Below, one piece after another: positions 7,424 through 15,683 of a stretch of 64,000 bases of DNA. The DNA is from an uncultured Phycisphaerae bacterium. Lineage in GTDB: Bacteria > Planctomycetota > Phycisphaerae > UBA1845 > Fen-1342. Below the pieces are notes generated by a model. The model was given only the letters and a program-made list of their open reading frames with translations. It was not told the origin of the DNA and searched no databases. The stretch is from contig CALGJV010000014.1 of the NCBI GenBank assembly GCA_937928595.1, forward strand, positions 1-64,000, written 5' to 3'. A program made the translations under genes and the position numbers. Positions within the stretch are counted from its first letter, which is position 1, and each line of letters begins with the position of its first letter.

Positions 7424-8389
7424 TTAGCCTCCCAGCGAGCGCATGCACACGGGCTGCGCGGTGACCCCCGCGGCCGGCTTGTCCGTCAGGGCGGCGCGCA
7501 GCGTCGCATCGGCCCCGGCGCGATCAAGGGTGCGGCCGTCCCACCAGCGCCGCAGGTCGTAGCGGCGGTCGTCGTGCAGGCAGGTGACCAGCTCGCCACG
7601 GGCTGTGATCCGCAGACGCCGGCACTGCGCGCAAAACGGACGCGTCGTGGGCGCGATGATGCCGATCACGCCGCGCAGCCCGCCGCCGGTGGCGGCGTAG
7701 TCGATTGCCGGCTGGCCCGGTCGGGTCGCCATGGGCCGCAGCTCGAAGCGTTCCGACAGGCGCTCGAGAATTTCGGCGGCGGCGACCAGGTGCCGGTCGA
7801 GCACGGAGGCCAGCGGCCCGATGGGCATGACCTCGAGGAAACGGACCGCGCAGCCGCGGGCCAGCCCCCAGCCGGCGATGTCCGCGAGCTCGTGCTCGTT
7901 CAGGCCGCGCTGGACCACCACGTTGATGCGCACCGGCGTCAGCCCGAGCGCCAGCGCCGCCTCGATGCCGGCCAGCGTGTGCCGAACGCGTCCGCCGCGC
8001 GTGAGCTCCGCGAAACGCTGCGGGCCGAGCGTGTCAAGGGATACGTTGACACGGTCCAGGCCGGCCACGCGCAGGGCAGCGGCGCGGGCGGCCAGCAGTT
8101 GTCCATTGGTGGTGAGGGTCAGTTCCGGCGGAGAGCCGAGCCTCGACAAACGCCCGACGAGGGCAACGACCTGCGGGTGCAGCAGCGGCTCACCGCCGGT
8201 GAGGCGGACGGACCGGAGCCCGTGCGCCTGCACGAGCCAGTCCACCAAGCGCACGGCGAACTCGACGTCGATCGTTCCCACGGCGTGGGCGTCCGGGCGG
8301 GCGGGGACGCAATAGCGACAGGCGAGGTTGCAGCGGTCCGTGATGGACAGCCGCAGTTGGTCGATCTGTCGCCCGTGCCCGTCGATCAC
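7424..8389 (-). CDS. moaA: GTP 3',8-cyclase MoaA (radical SAM)
   Basis: 321 residues. The radical-SAM cluster motif is CNLACRYC (Cys20, 24, 27), followed by the SAM-binding LTGGEPLLH. The C-terminal cluster is visible as CAQCRRLRITARGELVTC, and the chain ends in the Gly-Gly tail needed for catalysis in MoaA. It opens the cofactor-synthesis part of the operon, 31 bases before the MOSC gene. Confidence 0.95.
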   Translation of the reverse strand: MIDGHGRQIDQLRLSITDRCNLACRYCVPARPDAHAVGTIDVEFAVRLVDWLVQAHGLRSVRLTGGEPLLHPQVVALVGRLSRLGSPPELTLTTNGQLLAARAAALRVAGLDRVNVSLDTLGPQRFAELTRGGRVRHTLAGIEAALALGLTPVRINVVVQRGLNEHELADIAGWGLARGCAVRFLEVMPIGPLASVLDRHLVAAAEILERLSERFELRPMATRPGQPAIDYAATGGGLRGVIGIIAPTTRPFCAQCRRLRITARGELVTCLHDDRRYDLRRWWDGRTLDRAGADATLRAALTDKPAAGVTAQPVCMRSLGG

Positions 8390-8449
8390 GCGTGCTCCCT
8401 TCCGGTCGCTCCGCGGACGACGCGAGCGTCGGCCCTTGGCCGGCGGTGG

Positions 8450-9184
8450 TCAGGCCTGCGCATGGGGTGATGCTCCTGCGGGGCCGGTCTGGTACGTCGG
8501 GGCCGAGGAACGGGCGGCGGGGCCCAGCTCCTGCTCGAGCGACGCCAAGTCGGCTCGCACGAATCCGACCGCGAAATCGGCGATGGTCCGGTAGTGCGTG
8601 CTGGTGGATTTTTCGTACAGTTTGTCGCGGAGGGCTCCCAGCCACGCGTCGACGTGCGCCGCGAGAAAGTCGCGCTGCATCTGGCGTGCCCGGTCCAGGC
8701 GCGGGCCGTCGCCGGCGGCGGCGAAATCCAGCTCTTTTTGACACAGATGCGCCAGGTACGCCAGCTCCACCCCGATATGGTCCGGCAGTTCCTTGCACTC
8801 GAGGTCCAGCGCGGCGAGCCGATACCACTGCTGCACGTCCACCGCGGACGGCCCCATCAGCAGGCCGCCCACCATGCGGCCCGCGATTTCGCGGCGGTCA
8901 CGATAGACGGACTCGAACGGCGTCAGGTATTTCGCGCCCGGCACCTTGAACAGATCCATGAACTCCCGCTCCAGCTCCGCCACGGACTCCGCGTCGGACG
9001 CCGAAGCCGCCGCGCTGCCGCGCCCGTCCGCGCAGAGCGCGCGTAGCCGGCCGGAGCGCACCGCCTCGGCCTGCTCGGGAGTCGGGACCCGGAGGAAACA
9101 CCCTGCCAGAAACTCGTAAATCGTCCGCCGCGCGGGAGCTGCGCTCTCGAGGTCGCTCTCCGGCGCGCGCTGCGTGTCAGCCAT
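8450..9184 (-). CDS. TorD/DmsD-family molybdoenzyme chaperone
   Basis: 244 residues, all-helical in character, with family hallmarks around YEFLAGCFLRVPTPEQ, the substrate-binding region LTPFESVYRD and the DHIGVELAYLAHLC motif. Such proteins bind the twin-arginine leader of a molybdoenzyme and hold it in the cytoplasm until cofactor is inserted. It overlaps the Fe-S subunit gene by 8 bases and is encoded next to an oxidoreductase with an RR leader, its probable client. Confidence 0.9.
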   Translation of the reverse strand: MADTQRAPESDLESAAPARRTIYEFLAGCFLRVPTPEQAEAVRSGRLRALCADGRGSAAASASDAESVAELEREFMDLFKVPGAKYLTPFESVYRDRREIAGRMVGGLLMGPSAVDVQQWYRLAALDLECKELPDHIGVELAYLAHLCQKELDFAAAGDGPRLDRARQMQRDFLAAHVDAWLGALRDKLYEKSTSTHYRTIADFAVGFVRADLASLEQELGPAARSSAPTYQTGPAGASPHAQA

Positions 9185-9719
9185 GGCCGTTCCGCCGGGG
9201 CACGAACTGGATACTGGGGCGCGTCAGAGCGGGGTCGGCGAACCCCTCTGGCGCGGTCGGGGTGTCACCCACGAACGCGGACGTGAACTCGATCGCGCCG
9301 GTCGGACAGGCCGTCGCGCAGGCCGGCGTCAGCTCCCCCTCGAGCCGGTGCACGCACATCGTGCATTTGCTGACCTTGTTGGTGTCCGTGTCGATCCGCG
9401 GCGCGCCGTAGGGGCACGCGAACATGCAGTAGCGGCAGCCGATGCACTTTTCCTGGTCGATCAGGACGACGCCGTCGCTTTCGCGTTTGACGATCGTGCC
9501 GGGCACCGGGCAGGCTTTCAGGCACGCGGGCTCCCGGCAGTGATTGCAGGTGAGCGACACGAACTCGCGCATCACGGCGGGGTAGCTCCCGCGCTCACGC
9601 GTGATGACCAGCCGCCAGTCGGTGCGCAGCGGCGTGCGGTTCTCGGCCTTGCAGGCCACGAAACAGGAGTGGCATCCGATGCAGCGGTTCAGGTCGAATT
9701 TCCAGCCCACTTGTGCCAC
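9177..9719 (-). CDS. Four-cluster ferredoxin-like subunit (DmsB/PsrB/TtrB type)
   Basis: 180 residues with four cysteine groups, each consistent with a [4Fe-4S] cluster: CIGCHSCFVACKAEN, CNHCREPACLKACP, CIGCRYCMFACPYG and CTMCVHRLEGELTPACATACP. This is the electron-transfer subunit that pairs with DMSO-reductase-family catalytic subunits. There is no signal peptide, so export would be by hitch-hiking on the RR leader of the catalytic subunit. The gap to the catalytic gene is 18 bases. Confidence 0.93.
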   Translation of the reverse strand: MAQVGWKFDLNRCIGCHSCFVACKAENRTPLRTDWRLVITRERGSYPAVMREFVSLTCNHCREPACLKACPVPGTIVKRESDGVVLIDQEKCIGCRYCMFACPYGAPRIDTDTNKVSKCTMCVHRLEGELTPACATACPTGAIEFTSAFVGDTPTAPEGFADPALTRPSIQFVPRRNGHG

Positions 9720-9737
9720 GGTTGCTCCTCCTTCGTG

Positions 9738-12569
9738 CTAGACCTTCGTCACCTGAACGCGGGTGTTGGAGAACGCCGCGCTGGCACCGATTTTGTCCTG
9801 AAGAGTGACGTTGCCCAGATACGGATCGAGCCGCATGATCACGTTGGGGGCCACGCCGCGGCCGCGCGTCGGATCGTACGGCATGTCCGCGCCGCCGACC
9901 TGATAAGCGCGCGCGGACATCTCCCAGTGGCCGAAGTGATGCGAGACGCCGACCACCCCCGGACAGAGCGTTTCGGTCACGCGGGCCAGCCCCACGACGC
10001 CGCCGGGCGCGGACGCCGACGCGACCCGGACCCGGTCACCGGTGCGGATGCCGCGGGCGCGGGCGTCGACGCCGCTGATCTCGATGAAGTTCTCGGGCTG
10101 GACCGAGACCAGCCAAGGGTAGCGAATCGTGTGCATCTGGGTGTGCCACGACATCTTGTAGGTGACCAACTGGAGCGGATACGCGGCGTCGAGCGGATCG
10201 ATGGGGTTGCCCATTACGTCCATGATGGGCTCATACTTGCCCAGGCCGTCGAAGTACTGCCCGGTCATCGAGTCGCGCGTCTTGGCCAGCTTCTCCGAGA
10301 AAAAGTAGAGCCGTCCGCCGAAGCGGTTCCGCAGTTTCTCGCCGTCGTAGGCCCGGTCCGCGTTCTCGAAGCGGCCGCCGCGCGCCAGCAGGTAGTCGAG
10401 GCCCGGACCGCTCGCATCGGCCCCGATGTTGGTGAGGATCTGCCTCCAGAAGTCCCAGGCGCGATCCCACGGCACCGCCAGGCCCATCGCCTTGCCGATG
10501 CCGATCAGGATGTCCTCCAGCATCTTCGTGTTGGGCAACACGCCGGTGTAATTCATCTGGGCGTCGAGCGTGCCGACCACCGGCTGGCGCACCCCGGTCA
10601 TTCGGGTCACGATCGTGGGCGCCACCGTCACGGCCGTCCACCGCTCGAAGTACGTCGTGTCGGGCAGCACGTAGTCGGCCCAGGCCGCGACCTCGCTCAT
10701 CGCGATATCGATCGCCACGACGAGCTCCACTTTGCTTTCGTCGGCGATCGTGCGCTCCCAGCAGGCCCGGGCGGCAGGGGCCGAGTACGGAATGCCGTTC
10801 CAGTACAGGATCAGCGCTTTGATCGGGTACGGATAGCCGTCCTCGATGCTGGGCATGATCTCCTGGAAGTTGTAGTGTCGCGCGATCGGGAACCACGGGC
10901 GCCGGGCGGGGTAGCCCCTGGTCGCGAACTCCGTGCTGCTCTCATAGGACTTGCCGACGCGTGTCAGCGGGATCCCGGATTCCGTGACCTTCCCGGGCCA
11001 GTTCGTGGGATCATACGGGGCGCCGGAAAAACTGTCCCTCCAGCCGCCGGCGGCGAACGCCAGACCGCCTTTCCAGTTGAAGTTGCCGACGAGCAGGTTC
11101 AGGGCGAGGATCGTCAGGCCCGTATAGGTGCCGTTCGTGTGCTGCACCGGGCCGCGGTACATCGAGACGCTGCCGCGCCGCCCGGCGGTGGCGAGCTGCT
11201 GCGCCAGCGATTCGATCGTCGCGACGTCGACGCCGCAGATCGCCGAATACTCGGCGAGGGTCCGCTCCCGCACGCGCTCCACGTAGAGCTGGAACGCGGT
11301 CTTGCAGGTGAAGCCGTTCACGACCACCGCGCCCGGCAGCAGATCGGCGGTGTCCACCGTGTTGAACTTGACCGGCGCTCCGCCCGACCAGACCACGAAG
11401 TCGGCGGACGTTCCGCCAGTAAGGCCCGCTTCGTCCGCACGCAGGAAGGCCAGCGGGTGCCCGTCGACGATCTTCACCAGCAGCGTCGCGTCCGTGACGT
11501 TGAGCTCGTTGGTGGGATTGGCCGCACCGTCATGCGGACGCTGCAGGAAGGCCGTGTTGTACAGGTTGTGATCGACGATGTAGCGACCGATCGCCAGGGC
11601 CAGCGCGGCATCGACTCCCGGTTTGATCGGCACCCAGGTGCCCTTCGACGCCGCCACGTTGCAGTGCGGGTCCACCACGTACAGTTTTCCGCCCCGCTCG
11701 ACCATCTCGATCACCTTCCGCGCCAGCGGCAGGAAGGGGAAGTTCGCGGAGCACGGGTCGGACCCGAACCACAGCACGAAGTCCGCGTTCAGCAGATCCG
11801 GTTTGGTGTGATCCTTGATGGTGGTCGCGATGCCGTTGCCGGTCAACAGCTCGTGGGCGGTGTGGTGGCTTTCCTCGCAGATGCTCGTGTGATCGTGCCG
11901 GGCGTTCACCGTGCCGACCACGTTCTTCCAGAACAGATCCGTGAAGCGCGACTGCTGGTTCCGCCCCCCGGAAAACATGATCTGGTTGACCTTCTTGCCC
12001 AGTTCGGGGGCCGCCGGGTCGATCGGCGTGCTCAGATCACGCAGGGCGGCCAGTTTCGCACCGATCTCGGCGAAGGCCTGGTCCCAGGAAATGGCCTGCC
12101 AGCGCCCTGACCCGCGCGGCCCGACGCGCTTGAGCGGCTCCTTCAGGCGGAAGGGGTCGTAGAGCGATTGCATGCCCGCCAGCCCCTTCGCGCACAGGCG
12201 GGCCGGCAGGAGCCGCGCGGCTTCCGGCGTCGTGTCATAGGGCAGGTGCGCATCCGTGTTGCAGGGGTTGAACGAATTCCCGTCGATCTTGACCAGCACA
12301 CCGTCCACGATCTTGCAGCGGATGCCGCAGCGCCCGTGACAGCCCTGGCAGGTGCTGTATTTGATCTGCACGCGACTGTCGGTCTCGAGCAGCACCGGGT
12401 CGCCGAAGCGGGCGGCCAGCGCCGCATTCTCGCGGAAGAAAAAGCCGCCCAGCGCCGCCCCCGCCGCGAGCAGGCCGCTGAGCTTGAGGAACGAGCGGCG
12501 ATCCAGCCCGGCGCCTGCATTTGCGGCTGCGGCCGTCAATTCCCAGCCTGCGGATAGCGGTGCGACCAC
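9738..12569 (-). CDS. Exported molybdopterin oxidoreductase, DMSO-reductase family (PsrA/TtrA/ArrA-like branch)
   Basis: 943 residues. A twin-arginine leader is visible (DRRSFLKLSG, then a hydrophobic stretch to about residue 45). A [4Fe-4S] motif follows with Cys74, 77, 81 and 126. The segment HDHTSICEESHH places Cys231 where the molybdenum ligand is expected; there is no in-frame UGA, so it is a cysteine enzyme. Later segments such as YRGPVQHTNGTYTG and the C-terminal molydopterin-dinucleotide-binding domain fit the family. The gene starts at a GTG with AGGAGAG 6-8 bases upstream, three bases after the cytochrome stop. The substrate is unknown; chalcogen or arsenic oxyanions are reasonable guesses. 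Confidence 0.85.
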   Translation of the reverse strand: MVAPLSAGWELTAAAANAGAGLDRRSFLKLSGLLAAGAALGGFFFRENAALAARFGDPVLLETDSRVQIKYSTCQGCHGRCGIRCKIVDGVLVKIDGNSFNPCNTDAHLPYDTTPEAARLLPARLCAKGLAGMQSLYDPFRLKEPLKRVGPRGSGRWQAISWDQAFAEIGAKLAALRDLSTPIDPAAPELGKKVNQIMFSGGRNQQSRFTDLFWKNVVGTVNARHDHTSICEESHHTAHELLTGNGIATTIKDHTKPDLLNADFVLWFGSDPCSANFPFLPLARKVIEMVERGGKLYVVDPHCNVAASKGTWVPIKPGVDAALALAIGRYIVDHNLYNTAFLQRPHDGAANPTNELNVTDATLLVKIVDGHPLAFLRADEAGLTGGTSADFVVWSGGAPVKFNTVDTADLLPGAVVVNGFTCKTAFQLYVERVRERTLAEYSAICGVDVATIESLAQQLATAGRRGSVSMYRGPVQHTNGTYTGLTILALNLLVGNFNWKGGLAFAAGGWRDSFSGAPYDPTNWPGKVTESGIPLTRVGKSYESSTEFATRGYPARRPWFPIARHYNFQEIMPSIEDGYPYPIKALILYWNGIPYSAPAARACWERTIADESKVELVVAIDIAMSEVAAWADYVLPDTTYFERWTAVTVAPTIVTRMTGVRQPVVGTLDAQMNYTGVLPNTKMLEDILIGIGKAMGLAVPWDRAWDFWRQILTNIGADASGPGLDYLLARGGRFENADRAYDGEKLRNRFGGRLYFFSEKLAKTRDSMTGQYFDGLGKYEPIMDVMGNPIDPLDAAYPLQLVTYKMSWHTQMHTIRYPWLVSVQPENFIEISGVDARARGIRTGDRVRVASASAPGGVVGLARVTETLCPGVVGVSHHFGHWEMSARAYQVGGADMPYDPTRGRGVAPNVIMRLDPYLGNVTLQDKIGASAAFSNTRVQVTKV

Positions 12570-12572
12570 GAT

Positions 12573-13130
12573 TCACTCTCCTGTCTGACGGACATAGAAC
12601 CCCAAGGCCCAATCGCCACTGTGACACGAGGTGCAACTTCCGATGAGGCCGACGTTGCGCTCGATGTTGACCGGCTCGCGCAGCCCGCCGGCGGAGTAGC
12701 TGAGGAAGTCCACCGCGTCCCGGTGACACCGGAGGCAGCGGGCGTTCCCGGTCGCCCACGACTTGAACAGCATGGTGCTGTGCGCGGCGGGCGTGACGCC
12801 GTCCAGAGCGACCTCGTTCGTGCGGTCTCCGTGACAACCGATGCAGTCCGCGTTGTAGTTCTTCGAGCGCGGGTCATGAATCCCGATCAGCTCCAGCCCG
12901 ATCGTTTTGGCCGGCAGCGCCACGACCACCTTCGGAGTCTCCCCCCCGGTACCCGCCCCGCCGCCCTCGTCGCTTCCGCCGCCGCCCCCGTCCGGCGTCT
13001 CGTCACCCCCGTCGTCCACCACCCCGCCCCCGTTGTCGATCGTGGGGCGGGTGAACCGCGGACAGCCGCCGAGCGTCGCTGCCCACAGTGACAGCAGCGC
13101 CGCCATCCAGACCCTCAGGGGCAGACCCAT
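12573..13130 (-). CDS. Tri-haem c-type cytochrome lipoprotein
   Basis: 185 residues. A short leader ends at a lipobox-like LGGC near residue 23, followed by a Gly/Asp-rich flexible linker (residues ~35-65) and three haem-binding motifs, CIGCH, CLRCH and CTSCH. The start is supported by AAAGGAG 7-8 bases upstream; a longer frame runs into the Rrf2 gene. It is probably anchored to a membrane facing the periplasm and exchanges electrons with the molybdoenzyme encoded three bases downstream. No quinol-oxidising membrane subunit is encoded nearby, so it may be the partner that links the enzyme to the electron-transport chain. Confidence 0.88.
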   Translation of the reverse strand: MGLPLRVWMAALLSLWAATLGGCPRFTRPTIDNGGGVVDDGGDETPDGGGGGSDEGGGAGTGGETPKVVVALPAKTIGLELIGIHDPRSKNYNADCIGCHGDRTNEVALDGVTPAAHSTMLFKSWATGNARCLRCHRDAVDFLSYSAGGLREPVNIERNVGLIGSCTSCHSGDWALGFYVRQTGE

Positions 13131-13147
13131 GTTCGGATCTCCTTTGT

Positions 13148-13768
13148 TCAACGGGCCCCGGTGCTCCGACCGCCGACAACGACCGGCTGCGGCTCCACGC
13201 GCCGTACGCCGGGCGCGCGGCCGGCATGCCGGTCCGCGGCCCGCCGCCGCGGTCGGCGCGGGCGGGCCTGACAAGAGGGGCAGCACTCCCCGCCCGCGGC
13301 GGAGCCCTCCGCGCCGCGGGCCGCAACCTGTGGCGCGACCCACACTCGGCAGCCCAACGCGCGCTGCTCGTGGGCCGCGACCTCTCGCAGCGACAACCCG
13401 GCCAGAAAGGCGCGAATGCGCTGCTTCTCCGCCTTCCAGAACTCATGGGTGGGGCAGAGGCGCTCGTCGCTGCACTGCTCGAGGCCCAAAAGGCAGTCCT
13501 CGAAACAGCCCGGGCCGTCGACGGCTTCCACGACCTCCAGAACGCTGATAGCGCCGGCGGGGCGACGCAGGCGGTATCCGCCCCGGTAACCCCGCTTGGT
13601 CTCGATGAGCCCGGCCCCACTCAGCGCGTGCAGCACGCGCGACAGATACGGCCCCGGCAAGCCGGTACACTCGACGATCTCTCGCCCGAGCACCCACCGC
13701 CCCCCGGGATCATCCAAGCAACTCAGAGCGAGTACCGCGTAGCCGGATGTCTGAGTCAGGGCGAGCAC
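13148..13768 (-). CDS. Rrf2-family transcriptional regulator with extended C-terminus
   Basis: 206 residues. Residues 1-140 form a standard Rrf2 winged helix (LTQTSGYAVLAL, GLPGPYLSRVLHALSGAGLIETKRGYRGGY) followed by CFEDCLLGLEQCSDERLC, whose cysteines match the Fe-S or redox-sensing loop of IscR/NsrR-type proteins. The ~60-residue tail, with an extra CCPSC group, is longer than usual. The GTG giving VLALTQTS is preferred because GGGGAGG precedes it; a GTG five codons earlier is possible. It is the first gene of the molybdoenzyme operon, 17 bases before the cytochrome gene, and probably regulates the operon in response to redox state or NO. Confidence 0.85.
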   Translation of the reverse strand: MLALTQTSGYAVLALSCLDDPGGRWVLGREIVECTGLPGPYLSRVLHALSGAGLIETKRGYRGGYRLRRPAGAISVLEVVEAVDGPGCFEDCLLGLEQCSDERLCPTHEFWKAEKQRIRAFLAGLSLREVAAHEQRALGCRVWVAPQVAARGAEGSAAGGECCPSCQARPRRPRRRAADRHAGRAPGVRRVEPQPVVVGGRSTGAR

Positions 13769-13803
13769 CGCGCACCTCCCCACCGCTGGGCGGCACTCTA
13801 CCT

Positions 13804-13827
13804 GTTCTTGATCTGCACGTCAAGAAC
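13804..13827. promoter_or_regulatory. Inverted repeat, candidate Rrf2 operator
   Basis: Perfect 8-base arms, GTTCTTGA and TCAAGAAC, are separated by 8 bases. The repeat lies 36 bases before the Rrf2 start codon, between the divergent Rrf2 and Fur-type genes. Its size suits a dimeric winged-helix regulator such as Rrf2 acting on its own operon. Binding is inferred, not shown. Confidence 0.55.
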
Positions 13828-14004
13828 ATTGATTACGCGCTCATCAACAAGTCCCCCGCCCCGGCCGCCCCCGCGTTGCGCGACCCTCCGCGAACGTTCA
13901 CCGCACCGTGCGCGCGTCCGAGGCTCCTTGCCGCAGCGCCCTCAGATGCAGATGCACCTTGATCTGTGAACATGGCTCATCACAAGGCAAGCGTAAGAAC
14001 GCGT

Positions 14005-14033
14005 TTGCAAGTGCATTTGTGCCGTATTATCAT
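14005..14033 (+). promoter_or_regulatory. Promoter for the Fur-DUF58-transglutaminase-MoxR operon
   Basis: A -35-like TTGCAA, 17-base spacer and -10-like TATCAT lie about 55 bases before the Fur-type start. The 320-base divergent gap between the Rrf2 gene and this regulator holds this promoter and the Rrf2-side inverted repeat; I see no further gene in it. Confidence 0.5.
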
Positions 14034-14088
14034 GGACAGGAAAGGCAGGTCGGTCGCGCCGCAACCGCACAGACAGCGAGGAAATCGT

Positions 14089-14490
14089 ATGCAACGTCAG
14101 ACTTCGCAAAGACTTGCGATCGAAGCGGCGTTCCGTTCGGCGAGCCGCCCGCTGGCCCCACAGGAAATTCTCCAAACCGCCCGGGGGCACGTGCCGTCGC
14201 TGAACCTGGCGACGGTCTACCGCACGCTGAAGCGCATGCTCGCGGACGGCGTCATCCAACCGGTCGACCTGCCGGGGGAGCCGGCGCGCTACGAGCTCCA
14301 AGCGGCCGCGGGGCAGCACCATCACCACTTCCGGTGCCGCCGGTGCGACTCCGTCTTCGATTTGCAGGGCTGCGTGGCGGGATTGCGGCGGCTGCTGCCC
14401 GAGGGTTTTCGGATGACGGGGCACGATATCGTGCTTTACGGTTCCTGCGCCGCGTGCAGCGCGCAAGCGGGCCCGGAGTTCAATACATGA
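14089..14490 (+). CDS. Fur-family metal- or peroxide-responsive regulator
   Basis: 133 residues. The winged helix is seen in QEILQTARGHVPSLNLATVYRTLKRM. The metal site is indicated by HHHHF, and two CxxC structural zinc pairs by CRRCD and CAAC near the C-terminus. The start follows a GAGGA ribosome-binding site; an upstream in-frame ATG would cross the promoter. Its stop overlaps the next start (ATGA), so it is cotranscribed with the DUF58/transglutaminase/MoxR genes. Whether it senses iron, zinc, manganese or peroxide cannot be told from sequence alone. Confidence 0.88.
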   Translation: MQRQTSQRLAIEAAFRSASRPLAPQEILQTARGHVPSLNLATVYRTLKRMLADGVIQPVDLPGEPARYELQAAAGQHHHHFRCRRCDSVFDLQGCVAGLRRLLPEGFRMTGHDIVLYGSCAACSAQAGPEFNT

Positions 14491-15683
14491 GCCGTGTCTG
14501 GCGTGCGATCGCTCGGAACGGCGGCATGCTGCGGCTGTCGGGACGTGGCAGTGCGGCACTGGTCATGCTGGTGCTGTGCACGCTCGTGGTCGGCGTCCTG
14601 GGGGCCGCGTTGCATCCGCGGCTGCTGCGACTGCTGCCTTCGCTGGGGGTGCTGCTCGCGGCGGGGGCGGTTTGGCCTTGGCTGACCGTGCTCCTCGTGC
14701 GCGGGCGGCTGCATTTCGTCCCGGACCGGATCCAAGAAGGTGAAAAAGCTGTGGCCGTGTTGCACCTCCGCTACCGTGGCCTCTGGCCGGCCTGGGGCCT
14801 GGTGCTGGATATCGATGCGGAGAATCGGCACCTGCTGGACGCTCTGCGGCCGTCTGGGTCGGCGTGCCGGCCCGTCACGCTGCAACCGCGCCGGCGGGGA
14901 GTGCTTCCGACGCGTGCCGCCAGCCTGCAAACAGGCTTTCCGTGCGGGCTGGTGAGCGCTTCGCGTCGCGTGCCGGCGGACCGCCCCTTGGTGGTCTGGC
15001 CGCGCCTCTTCCCGGTAGCGCCGCTTCCGGACTGGGTCGGCGTAGCCGAGCCGGCCGGGCACGTCGAGACGCGGCGCGTCGGTAGCTCCGGCGACACCGT
15101 CGGCGTGCGGGAGTACCGGCGCGGAGATCCGATGCGCTGGATTCACTGGCCCCAGACGGCGCGGCACGACCGCTTCATGGTGCGGGAGTTTCCGGCGAGT
15201 GGCGTGCCGCGCGTGCGCATCGTCCTCGATTGCGATGCCGACGTGCACGTGGGCGCAGGCCCGGATGGCTCGTTCGAGTGGGCGGTGCGGATCGCGGCCA
15301 GCTTGGCGGCGGGATGGCTGGCGGCGGGGGCGGAAGTCGCCCTGGAGGCAGGCCCGCTGCGTCTCCCTCCGGCCGGGGGGCCTCGCCAGCGGGTCCTCGT
15401 TCTGGATGCACTCGCTCAGGTGCAGCCGCTCGGTGCGGGCGCCGCCCAGCCCACGCCGCGCAGCGAGCTGACCACCGTTTTCGTCAGCACGGACCTGGGC
15501 TGGCAGAAACGAGCGGAGCCGCTCTGTTGCGCGTGGCGCGGTTTCCTTTTGCGTAATCAAGGTTTCGGCGGCCGCCGGACCGCGAACCCGACGGTGAGCG
15601 GCAAGGTGGTGGCAATTGACCGCCCCGCCGAGGTGCCGGCGGCGCTGCTCCGGATGAAACAGGGGCTGGCCGATGCGGCCTGA
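14487..15683 (+). CDS. DUF58 domain protein
   Basis: 398 residues. Two membrane segments lie within residues ~20-70 and are followed by a soluble part containing the DUF58 signature: VREYRRGDPMRWIHWPQTAR, then a von Willebrand A-like region beginning RIVLDCDADVHVG. DUF58 proteins are usually encoded with MoxR ATPases and transglutaminases, as here, and are thought to act as MoxR clients at the cell envelope. It overlaps the Fur-type gene by 4 bases and the transglutaminase gene by 11. Confidence 0.9.
   Translation: MSRVWRAIARNGGMLRLSGRGSAALVMLVLCTLVVGVLGAALHPRLLRLLPSLGVLLAAGAVWPWLTVLLVRGRLHFVPDRIQEGEKAVAVLHLRYRGLWPAWGLVLDIDAENRHLLDALRPSGSACRPVTLQPRRRGVLPTRAASLQTGFPCGLVSASRRVPADRPLVVWPRLFPVAPLPDWVGVAEPAGHVETRRVGSSGDTVGVREYRRGDPMRWIHWPQTARHDRFMVREFPASGVPRVRIVLDCDADVHVGAGPDGSFEWAVRIAASLAAGWLAAGAEVALEAGPLRLPPAGGPRQRVLVLDALAQVQPLGAGAAQPTPRSELTTVFVSTDLGWQKRAEPLCCAWRGFLLRNQGFGGRRTANPTVSGKVVAIDRPAEVPAALLRMKQGLADAA

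Noticed and set aside
9174-12110. 978-codon plus-strand open frame opposite the molybdoenzyme and Fe-S genes
   Set aside because: It is antisense to two well-recognised genes. Its His/Arg/Asp-rich, low-hydrophobicity composition is typical of a high-GC shadow frame, and it shows no domain or ribosome-binding site.
12262-12362. Selenocysteine codon in the molybdoenzyme
   Set aside because: The frame has no internal TGA; the putative metal ligand is an ordinary Cys codon.
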